A DNA stretch of 64,000 nt from the NCBI GenBank assembly GCA_032622095.1, contig CP136061.1:50041797-50105796 (forward strand), given 5' to 3'. The notes under the pieces are model-generated. The model saw only the letters and a list, made by a program, of their open reading frames with translations. It was not told the origin of the DNA and made no database searches. Position 1 is the first letter of the stretch. Every line of letters begins with the position of its first letter. The translations under genes were made by a program, and so were the position numbers. This stretch comes from Siphonodentalium dalli (Eukaryota > Mollusca > Scaphopoda > Gadilida > Siphonodentaliidae). This document shows positions 23,094 to 34,500 of this stretch, one piece after another.

Positions 23094-23950
23094 CTACAGT
23101 ACATCCATGCGAGTCCTTCAAGTATTTTTGCCATAATGGAAAAGCCCCACACCAAAAGAGCATGTGTGGTCTTGAATTATACGGTTCACCACAAACACTA
23201 AAACAAACGAGGTCTATATAACCGGGGATTAGGAAAATTTTGGAAACAAAAATACGCTGAATGATATGCGTCTCAGCCAGCCATGAAATTGGTTGAGCCA
23301 GCCGCGAAAACTATTTGTCGTGGCTTCGGGGTCTATAACATACTATTAGGAAAAACAACATGCATTGCATTTTTTTCAAAAATGATCATCCCAAACATTA
23401 TACAATTCAATTCTGATGATGGGTACCATTATGGTGTAAGTGGACAAAATGTAATAAACACACAGATCCAAATAAAGACCATACAGGGTGGATATTTCCT
23501 GGAAAATTATTAAACGTACGTCTTTATTTGGATCACAAGAGTAAAACACTAGACAGATGTGATCGTGCTCAAACACCTTGGTACTTCAACAATAAAACAT
23601 GTTTTCATATTAAAATATTCTTTGGCCAGATAATTTCGATAATTTCAGCTTTCTGTTTCCAATTAGGAGATAATCATACAGTGTTGAGTGGACATTCAGG
23701 GATTTGAGCATGATAACACTTTTTGAATGACACAATTTGCCACCGACTTCCAAAATATATCCAATGAAACAGGGTAATATCCAATGAAACAGGGTACATT
23801 TATAGCCTTCACAATTCAATCCACCAAAAAAATTGAAAGAAACTGACCATGAAGATAGTTTTATCGACATTACTTGTTTTCAAGTGTGATTTCCTTTTGT
23901 TGGTGATCAAATCTGTCGGTATGTTTCATGGGGTTACTTGTAGATATTTG
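23094..23950. other. intergenic, no feature seen
   Basis: AT-rich; a short direct duplication ATATCCAATGAAACAGGGTA occurs at about 23755-23795. No gene is supported. Confidence 0.35.
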
Positions 23951-23959
23951 GGAATTTAA

Positions 23960-25215
23960 TGATTAACAAGAGGTGGCATCAGAGATGCTGTGTCTCGTTT
24001 TGGGTGGCTTACCGCCAATTGGTGTGCATCAGTATCGGTAGACTAATTAATAGGTAAAATCGGTTAATATTTGTATCGCGCTAACGGCCTCAAAATCGCG
24101 AAGAATTCACAAACTAAGGGGCATAACTCAGGGGAAAAAGTTCAGAGAAACCCGGTTTTCGCACTCTTTCGAGATATTGTGCGAAGCAAGTCACACACCA
24201 AAAATTAATATAATCGGTTAATATTGTTATCGCGCTAACGGCCTCAAAATCAAGAACATTTTGCAAACTGAGGGGGATAACTCAGAGAAAAAAGATCGGA
24301 CAAACCCGCTTTTCGAACTCGTTTGAGATATTGTGCCAAGAAAGTCATGTAACAATTTTTTTTTATTAAATCGGAGGATGTTTGTTGAAATTATCGTGCT
24401 AACGAGCTAAAACTTCACGAAAAATGACTAATTAAGGGCCATAACTCTATCAAATTTTATCGGGCCAGGCTGGTTTTCGAACTCGTCCAGGATATTATTG
24501 GAAGACACCTATATACCAAATTTTAGTTGAATCGGATGACGTTTGTTGAAGTTATCACACTAACGAGCTAAAAATTCACGAAAAAATGACTAATTAAGGG
24601 CCATAACTCTATCAAATTTTATCGGGCCAGGCTAGTTTTCGAACTCGTCCGAAATATTCTTGGCAAGTATGTCTATTCCAAATTTTAAACAAATCGGAGG
24701 ACGTTTGTTGAAGTTATCGCGCTAACGAGCTAAAAATTCACGAAAAAAGATTAATTAAGGGCCATAACTCTATCAAATTTTATCGGACCTGGCCGGTTTT
24801 CGAACTCGACCGAGATATTCTTGGGAGACACCTATATACCAAATTTCAATCAAATCGGATAACGTTTGTTGAAGTTATCGCGCTAACGAGCTGAAAATTC
24901 GTGAAAAATGACTAATTAAGGGCCATAACTCAATCAAATTTTATCGGACCAGGCCGGTTTTCGAACTCGTCCGAGATATTCTTGGGAGACACCTATATCC
25001 CAAATTTCAATAGAATCAGATAACGTTTGTTGAAGTTGTTGCGCTAACGAGCCTAAAATCAGTGAAAAATGGCAAAGGGCCATAACTCTGTAATAAATGT
25101 GCGGACGAACCCGATTTTTTAATCCGTCAATAAACGGTTGAGCTATAAGCAAAACACGCCACCCGCCCACCGTCCCTCATCAAACTATAAGTCGAGTTTT
25201 GGGGAAAAAACTCGA
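23960..25215. repeat. tandem array, ~161-bp unit, about seven copies
   Basis: The landmark GGGCCATAACTC recurs at about 24118, 24274, 24436, 24598, 24759, 24920 and 25077, spaced 156-162 bp. Each unit carries GGTTTTCGAACTCGTCC, GAGATATTCTTGGGAGACAC, AAATTTCAATCAAATCGGAT and GTTATCGCGCTAACGAGCTA. The outer copies are more diverged than the central ones. Confidence 0.85.
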
Positions 25216-25289
25216 CTAAAAAGCTGAAGGTAGTCAAAATCAGTATTGTAAATTGCTGGGATAAACTCTTTCTGAAACAGTAAGTGCTA

Positions 25290-25420
25290 TCTTTAACACT
25301 AAATCTGGCCATTTATGGGGCCGTCTCCTATTATACTCAACACAGTCAACAGAACATACGCAACAAACGAATGAATTTGAGCCATGGATTAGTGCAAAAT
25401 ACTCATGTGCTATGAACGAT
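25290..25420. repeat. third copy of the 157-bp repeat
   Basis: Contains CACTAAATCTGGCCATTTAT, TCCTATTATACTCAACA and GAATGAATTTGAGCCATGGA, matching 6601-6930. Confidence 0.65.
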
Positions 25421-25512
25421 GTTAACAAAATGGTATGCATCATATATGCATCAGAACAGCACATCACCATCTTCACTATCTAGGAACTTAAATCTGAGTA
25501 GGCTCCATTGGA

Positions 25513-25604
25513 GACGAGGTTCCCAGAGGATGAACTTGGTGATGCTAGCCCACTGTGCGAGGTAGCGTCACTAAATTCACCCTCCTGGACCTCATTCTGC
25601 GAAT
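25513..25604. mobile_element. family C hairpin, solo half, in the NOPCHAP1 3' flank
   Basis: A single hairpin (GAGGTTCCCAGAGG...CCTCCTGGACCTCATTCTGC). It lies 44 bp past the NOPCHAP1 stop codon in the direction of transcription, so it is probably within the 3' UTR. Confidence 0.65.
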
Positions 25605-25647
25605 GTCCAGCACCATTTGGTCAGGCCTAAATATGAATCAAATGATG

Positions 25648-25923
25648 TCATCCATTTTCTGTAGCATTGTCTGAGTAACCTGAAGACACAGCACTACTTT
25701 CTGTCTCCTGACAGTCTGAGTCACTGACACACAGATCTTCTATGTTGTGAGAAGAGCAGTTCGTCTCCCGTGGAAGCTTAATGTTGTCTAACGTCACTTC
25801 ATCCTCAATACAAATAGCACTGTCACTCGATGAAGAGTCGTAATCAGAGTCCGAACACGAAAACTCATTGTCATCCAGCAGATTGTATTTATCAAACAAA
25901 CCATCCTCAACCAGAGACACATT
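25648..25923 (-). CDS. NOPCHAP1: NOPCHAP1 coding exon 4 (terminal)
   Basis: The acceptor reads ATATTTCCAG and the exon opens NVSLVEDGLFDKYNLL. It encodes the Asp/Ser-rich stretch and DEVTLDNIKLP, and ends at TGA (25650-25648). A family B MITE starts 24 bp upstream of the exon. Confidence 0.9.
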   Translation of the reverse strand, partial: NVSLVEDGLFDKYNLLDDNEFSCSDSDYDSSSSDSAICIEDEVTLDNIKLPRETNCSSHNIEDLCVSDSDCQETESSAVSSGYSDNATENG

Positions 25924-28900
25924 CTGGAAATATAATTTTTTTTTATATTAACCCTTTCATGAAAGGAGCACTTAAAGATCCTGTGCCAGTGCATTCTCTA
26001 TATATGCGAGAATGCACTGGCTTACAAGGTCAATGTAAATATTGTTAGGACAATGCATTCTGTTATATATGTGACATATGCCCCCGATACTCAGTAAAGT
26101 GTGACATATGCCCCTGATACTAAGGTTTCGGAGAGTAGTCAAGAATATTAAATACTAGTGTTTTTACAAATGAAAATATAAAATATCCATATTCTATAAA
26201 CTAGTGTTTCCTGTAAAAAATACAACACATTTTGATCACTTTGACAGCGTGAATCTACTTTAAAGGTACAGACACAAAATATTCATATGAAGTTTGGTGA
26301 TGATCGGATGAGAGATTTGGTCTGTAGGGGTACGTGTCAAAGTATCTAGTCATGCAAAGAGTAAAATCCAAGATGGCCATGTTTTTCATTGAAAAATTTT
26401 CAAATTTGATAGCTCCCATCTAGAGATGATTCTAAAATGCCTGTAAATTTTCAAATCAATTCTCCAATAAATGCAGGCTGCGGGGTGTCCCGATGGATTC
26501 AAATTTGAAATCCTAGATGGCTACTGGCGGCCATGTTTTTTGAAGCAATTTTCGGTCAAAATAGAAGGCTCCCATCTAGAGGAAACCCCAAAGATCCATA
26601 TGAAGTTTGATGATGATTGGATGAGATATTGAGAGATGTGGCACACAACTATGACAGTCAGCAGTTTTGGACATGGGTCAATCAGATTAGCAGAAACATG
26701 GGTAATTTTTTTTAAGGCCTAAGGCCAGAAATAAGACATTATTTGAGTCTCAGACAATTTTTTTTCGGAATCAACGAGGGAGGGAGGACTTTATGTTTAT
26801 TTTTTTACTTGTGTGTGCACACTGAAAGCATGGATTATGATAGCTTTGTTATGCATACGCACTCATTTAATCTGATATAAAAATTACATTGTGCTACTGT
26901 TATACCTGTATGACACAGGGATTACCTATAATATTCTAATGCCCCTGTCTATTCACAATTGTTATATTTGTCAAAAATTGACACCTCTATAATTATAACA
27001 TGTGATCATAAATTTCCTCCAGTGCCTTTCAATTGTTGTGGAGTTACAATTGGTACAAAATCTCATTATGTATGGACATGTTGGTAAAAGCATACCAAGA
27101 TAATTAAATCATAAATAATATCAAATATTGAAATAAGACGTCCAATGAGGGCCATTTATTTCGATGCGCAGTGTCTGAAATAATAGTTTTTATTTGGCCT
27201 AAAACTAAAAACATACCATTTCAATGTGGTTTCCTTCACAACCATCAATATTCTCGATATCAAACTGTTCTGGTGATGTCTTCTTCATCTTCACATTCAA
27301 ATCCTCATTAGCCTTCCCCAAAAGAGGCAGGAAATTCTTTACTTCAGCTAAAACTAGAGAAATAATTTTAATCAACTTAAAGTTCTGATTTTTGTGTGTG
27401 AAATACATCCTTGACAACAATGTTGAAGTAGAAAAATGCTCTGAAGTAATCCACTGTGTATACAGTATTTTTATTAAATGGGCCCCACACCCCTCCACCA
27501 AATCCATAACTTTTCATAAAGTTGTGAAGTATTTAGTGTACATGTATATCAATATCCCTTTGCAAAGTTTGCAACAGTCCATGGGGTAGTATTATACAGA
27601 TTGTTCTGGTTTTAGATATGCACTTCATATACCAACTGACAACAAACAATATACTGGTATATATTATACTAGCCGATGAGCCCGACGTTGTCCGGGCTAT
27701 TCAAAAACCAAATTTCCAAGTCGATAGCTCCACCCGTTTCCGATATCTGGTCTGCGCATGCGCGAAGCTGGCGTCGCACGGGCTCGGCGACCAGATAAAA
27801 TTCGTATCCGGGGCAAGATACATTCACATAGCAAATTTCAAGTCGATAGCTCCACCCGTTTCCGAGATCTCGTCTGCGCATGCGCTGCACGGGCGTCGCA
27901 CGGGCTCGCCAATACGACAACGACCACCGCCTGGTCAAACTACACACACGTACCAAGTTTCGTCCCGATCGGTCGAGAATCATAGATTTGTATTAAGGAC
28001 AGACAGACAGACAGACAGACAGAGGTCTTCAAAATATATATGAGATACCAGTACCAGTATATTGTTTGTGTTAAATTAATAAATCAGTTTTGAGGATCAA
28101 TGTCCAGCAATTATATGTTGTAAATAGATGTTAATTTTAAATTCTCTGTCACATATTAATTAATATTCTAAACACATACATGTATATAATTACCTGCATC
28201 AGGTAGTTAGTAAATCTGCTCACTAGGGCTGTAACGATTCATTGTTAATTCAAAGTATCGTGATACACTTTCAAAGAATATGCGTATCGTATCATGTCAT
28301 GTGTATCGCGATACAGGAAATCAAGTAATGTCTGAAGATGGGCTAGTGTAAAAAATCAAAACCTGCAATTATCTCTCAAGTTTACATGTATACTATGTAT
28401 ATTAGACTCATCTAGCCAAACTAATGTATCGTGACATGTATCATATCGTTGATCATGTATCATGATTCATATAATATCGTGACCAAGTGTATCACAGCAG
28501 CCCTACTGCTCACAAATTTGACCTGGAAAACGGCCAGGTTTTCTGTGTACCAGGGAGAAAACACAAGTTATACCCTTACAATATGGGGGAGGATTGGTGC
28601 GGGTGGCCACATGGGGATGGGGGAGGGGGGCTTGGGGTATCTTCCAAAACCACCACTTGGAAACTACTAGTAAAGACCAAAATAGTAATGATAGTTTAAT
28701 TTGCCAACAAATGTTCAGTATAATATACATTCAAATATTTAAAAATATTTAAAATTTTGACTAAAATGTTCATCAGTTAGAATGTTTCCAACAAAAGAAA
28801 ATGTATTGTTTATATAAAATTATCTTATTATCTCAATAATCTATAAAAATAAAAAATAAAATGTTTCCAACAGTGGGTGTTTCAGTTTGGAATTATCTAA

Positions 28901-31527
28901 CATCAGAAAGTTTTGAGGAATGCTATCAGTTGGAAATTTCATATGGAGGAAGGCAAGGCCTGAGAATATGGTGCCGGACATTTGCATAATGAGGTACCAA
29001 GAGGGTGAATTCAGTGACGCTACACCGCAGAGGGCTACTATCACCAAATTCATCCTCTGGGGACCTGATTCTGCATGGCCTAATCTACAACATGTATGGG
29101 AGATTTTAGTTTCCAGATGGTGAATATTGTGATGAACACCCATTTTGCTCCTTGATCATCAGTCAATTTGGGGATATGGAGAAACTAAACTAAAAAAAAG
29201 AATATTTATGAAGAAGTTTCTAAAGAAATAAAAAATCTTGTTAATTTGACAATAAAGATACTTTCCAGAGAATATGGTCCCTGTATCATTAGATTCCAAC
29301 AACAAGGACATTTCTTCAAAAGACGCTTTTGTTTTCAGAATTGATAAATTACATGTACCATACAATAATGGTAGTACATGTATACAAATGTATACAATGT
29401 ATTAAACTCTAGAATAAAATTTGCCAAAACGTATGTACAGTACATATCAACATTTTGTTCAATGCAATAGGGTATCAAGTACATGTATATGTTGGTTGGT
29501 TCGTGGAATACATGTACTTGCTAGGCCGCCAAATATTCCAGGTCGTGAAAAATAGCTGATTTAAAAAATTTATATCTAATGTGTTCCTCGACTTGAATCA
29601 AATATTTTTTACCCCGAAGTCAAAGAAATAGTAATTTAGGAGCATTAATTCGGGTTATTTATCTTGAGGAAGACGCAGTTAGAAATTTTAAGTTGAACAC
29701 CCTTCCACAAAGATGTCCATGGCTCCAGCACTAACCTGAGGATGGCTGAGGTCGGACGATGACAGGCTTCTTCATCGCCTTGCCATTGGGAGCAAGAAGG
29801 TTCTCTATGTATGTTTCTGAAAGCATATAAATGGGCGTAACTTTAATACCTGTTTTTTGCATACATTAACAGAAAAAACAATAATTAAGGCCAAAACAAA
29901 AAATAGGTGTGTTTGGGGTCTCCCGACCAACCCTATAAAAAGTTGCCGACCCTAATTTTTTTATTGATTATGAAAAAAAACGTTGTGTGTTGTCTCCACG
30001 ACCCCTTGAACTCTGACTCATGCGTGGACAATACAATGCCATCTTCTTGAAACACATTGTATTAATAGATCAATCAGTCGCTAGTGGTCCACTGATCAAA
30101 GCACAGACCTGACCTGACCTCAATTTTAATGACCTATTTCAACAGTACACGTCATTCAGCAAGTGACCTACTTTATCAATGACATGTCGTTTACAACCAG
30201 CGGCAAAATTTTGATGCCTGTCTTACTGCTATTGCTGCAATTTTATTTCACTGTTAACCAGAGTGATCTCAACCTATATCATATCAATCTACATGTATGT
30301 CTTTCCCCGTGTCACATCAACACTGGACACTGCACTCTGTTCACTGGCCCGTGTGGGTTGCTGAGAAATTGTTAAACTTCACGGAATAAACTTGTAAACA
30401 GACAATGAATCCCCCCACCCAATTCCCGTTATAAAGTTGACAACTTGACATGAGTTATTAATATAAAGCCCCTCCCATTTAACTGCCAATCTCGTGACAT
30501 TGACTGAGAAATTTTCGGAGACGACATTCCTCATTGGTCAACGGGTAGTGTTTGTACTCTCTAATTAATTTTGTTCAGACAACGCAGTGCAACAATGTCG
30601 GCATCTTTATGCTTCCAGGCAGATGGGATATCACTGATAGACGATACATGGACGAGGTTTTAATTAGTTTTTTTCTTCTTAGACAAACAAGTTGCAACAA
30701 CAAACATTTTAGACGAACCTCTAGTACACATATTTTAGCGAGTTCATGTAGGCTTACCTATAGCCATGCAAGCACATACCCACCCATCGTTATCGCTATT
30801 TATTATATGACTATCGTTTTTCGTTCCCCAATACCACACTATAGTAAAGTGATAATTTCCCGACCATCGGATCAGCAACAGTTTGATCCAATGTCATACC
30901 ACCCTTCTCTATCTCGCATACTGCGCATTACCGGAAAAAGCAGGACAGTTCTTTCTTTAGTTTTGATACTAGCGAGCGTGTGCAATTGGTTTCATTTCAT
31001 AATTAATGAGAGAAATTGTGCTTTTTAAATAAAAAGCATGTGCTTTTTAAATAAAAAGCATGTCATATAATAAACCTGTTATCGCTGCAGTGAATTGATC
31101 TGGGCTTCGCATCACGTCTCGTTGAAGAGATCAGATCGCTGGATCAAACTCGACGACTGCGGCGGCTCGTTTGATCCAGCGATCTGACCTCTTCAACTCA
31201 ACGTGATACTTCGCCCCAGATCAATTCACTGCAGCGATAACATGTATATATCAGTGTATATACAGTCTGTACAAATACTCGGCAATATCAATATAATTTT
31301 AGGTAAGTAAAATCGCGATACGTATCGTATCGTGACCTCTGTATCGCGATAAACATTGCTTGATTTGCAACCAATCTGCCCAAAAAGGTATGTTTCAGAT
31401 AGAAAGGTATGTTTACAAATTAACTATAGAGATAATAAGTACTTTTGGTGTCCACTTTATGCTGATAAACCCTTTTACTGCACCTTAATAGAGGGAAAAC
31501 CCCGGAAATTTCCAAATACTAAAAGTT

Positions 31528-31564
<37 letters not shown>

Positions 31565-34500
31565 CTGTACCTACCCTAATTTTTTAGTGGTAGTTGACCC
31601 CAAACACACCTATTTTTTGTTTTGGCCTAACACAGCCCAATTTAGGCAGCTAGTATGTAGCAGTGTCTGAACAGTGGATGATTCCAAGATAAAACATCTA
31701 ACCGAGCTCATAACTGCATATGCGTACATGTATCGGTACATGTATGTACCGTACGTACTAGTACATGTAATTTCCCATGCGACCCCCTAAAAGTTGTCTG
31801 ATCAGAAAGAACAAATGTACCAGAGAATGTTGTTTATTTTCTTTAACGGGAGCTAAGCTAGTGCAGCATATAGATCATGTGCCAGTGCATTCTCCCATAG
31901 GGAGTCCCGCATATACAAAAGAATGTCCAATGTATTCTCTTATATATGCGAGGTTCCCTATGGGATAACGATATAACGAAAGCTGGCAAACGGTGAGCAG
32001 AGTTTGTCCATAATTTGGCTTTGGTGTTTTCTATTGACGGATGCCGCTGAACCACATTCATCTTTGGACAAACTCATTATATCAGGGAAAATATCGCTTT
32101 GATAATCTTTGGCAAATGCATTATATCTGAGGCAGTGTTTGCACTGTCGGTGGCCAATGGACAATTTTTTTCGAAATTAGTCAATAAAAATTCCATTTGA
32201 CCAAACTTTTTTTTACCCCAAATAAAATATCGCCGTTCTTGAACACGCATGTTTCATACTTCGGAAATATCGGACAGTACCAGCTTTTGGCGCATGACTA
32301 TTAAATGGCGCACATTTTGTTGCTTTCACAAGTGGCACTATAGTATTCCAGAAAAACTTCCTGCTTGCAGGCCTGGCAATATGGCGCGAGCGATTTTATC
32401 GCTCGCGCGTCGCCCGCGCAATTTCAATTTGGCGTGGGCGATATATCACTTGCACAACATTCACTACCCAACATACTTTTGCAGTCGTAATTTTGAGTTA
32501 TCCGTTTGAAAACATATAAGGCAACGCGACATCGCATCTTTGAAGCAGGAGACACATGCTATGTTAACAGTCGGCTACCACCGGTATATCTAATTAGGCC
32601 AAACCATGCTACACACCCGTCACCAGTGACAGACTGACGATTACATGACCTAACTGTGAACGTGCAGTGCTACCCACAAATCATACCTTACCTACAAGGT
32701 AGTTTGATGAGCGCTGTTGACAGCGATGGGTGGGGCTACGAAGGAATCCGCCAATCGCGCAACAGTGCTCGCTGACATGTAAACAAATGAGGTGAATGAA
32801 GTGACGAAAACAAAGAATAAATATCGCGATATCGTGCTATTAATTACATGAAATGAGTGATTTATACATAGCACGGATGGGTTATGAGATGATACAAACA
32901 TAGAAGTGATTTAATTTATGATATGTACAGAATAATGTATGTTTTGACGCGATAGAAGTGGACGAAATTTCACAAATGTACGGAAGCCGCGAATGTACCG
33001 ATGGATTATATAGATAAAAGTATGGAACAAATAAATGCATGATATAATGATTGATTCTGGTTAGGTAACTTGGTCACTCAGGTATAAAGGAACAAACACA
33101 AACATATCATGTACAATGTACATGTATGTACAATATATGCATGGCATAATGATTGATTCTGGTTAACTTACAATAATATTGAAACCAAAACAGGACATTG
33201 TATTGTCTATTTAAGATGGTTTATTGTAAAGTATTAGATGTCATAATTCAAGGTAAAGTCATATTCAACATGCAGCCAAAAGACGTGCGTTCTTGTTCGT
33301 GTCCAGTTCTGTTCTGTCATTCTCGGTAGCTGGGAGTGACGTCACATCCTCGGGTGCACTCAGACCGGATAACCGGTACTCTTCGGGACCTAATACCGCT
33401 ACATTCCCCCAAGCTTTGAAAAGAAGGCCCTGATGGAGGGGGTTGAAGAATTCGTCCATCCATCGTCATTAGTCAGTCCAAGTTCCAACAAGACTTCTGT
33501 TACGTCATAGGCCTCCGTGGGCTCGGTTGCAGAGTCTTGTAATCGACGCATTGGATCCTGAACATCGGATGACTGACGAACACTTGTACTTGGTCGAGGA
33601 AGGCACCGTCATATGGATGGCTGGCAGAGTGGAATTTCTCAGCATCTCGTATCATCCAACTACCATTTTCTGTCATATCTGGTAATGTCTTCGCCATTGT
33701 ATCGGTCAAATGATTGTCTGGCCACCTTGTTTACACCGCCCAATGTCTTGGCTCCATTGGGTGACCAGTTAAGTTTTTGATCCGGAACGCCTGTTGTAGT
33801 TACCGTAAGTTCCTTCTGTAGAGCCATATACATTGTAGAGGTGGTCTGCACTATGTATAATATGGCCATGGTGAATAGCTGCTGACATTCACTTCTTGGT
33901 CCACTCGACCGATAACCATTGACTGGGTTCTGCATGTTATGTTTCGTGGAATATGTACAGTGAAAGAGAAACCGGGGCCCGGCATTCTCAGTACAACATG
34001 CAAAGGGTGGTTCAATGTCGGTGTAGTACATCAGCTGGCCCGTTATCCATTACCGACAACGCAACCCCAATGTTGGATTCACTCATTGCTGCATTAACTG
34101 TGAACATCATTTAAACGTTGCGAACAAGCATATGATTATGTTCAGTGAGTCATGGAGGTACATTTCCATACTGGAACCCGCATCATTCTGGCGACAAGTA
34201 ATGGTCTTAATAGTTTGCCATGGGGTCTGATGATACTCTGACCATAGCTGTGGATCTCATCATTGTAGATAGTAATTATGATCCACGTCTGATTCGGAAG
34301 CCTTTGCCACCAGGATCCCAAGGCCATTGATCTGGAGAACCTGCTTTATTTCGGAGCCAGGTATGATTCATTGGATTCTGGCTCGGGTTCTCCCCATATG
34401 TTCATTCGGCACTTACAGGTATGAAACCTGAACTTGGTTTGCAGATCCAGGTAGACCTGCTTTCCGAACTGCCCTTAGTCAATAGGTCATTATCCAGTTG

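Noticed and set aside
25292-25420. Possible exon with frames shared with 6614-7060
   Set aside because: Shared because both are copies of a 157-bp non-coding repeat; no splice consistency.
33265-33459. 64-codon minus-strand protein ending in the repeat
   Set aside because: It overlaps the 3' LTR and purine tract, and the equivalent frame in the other repeat has a different C-terminus.
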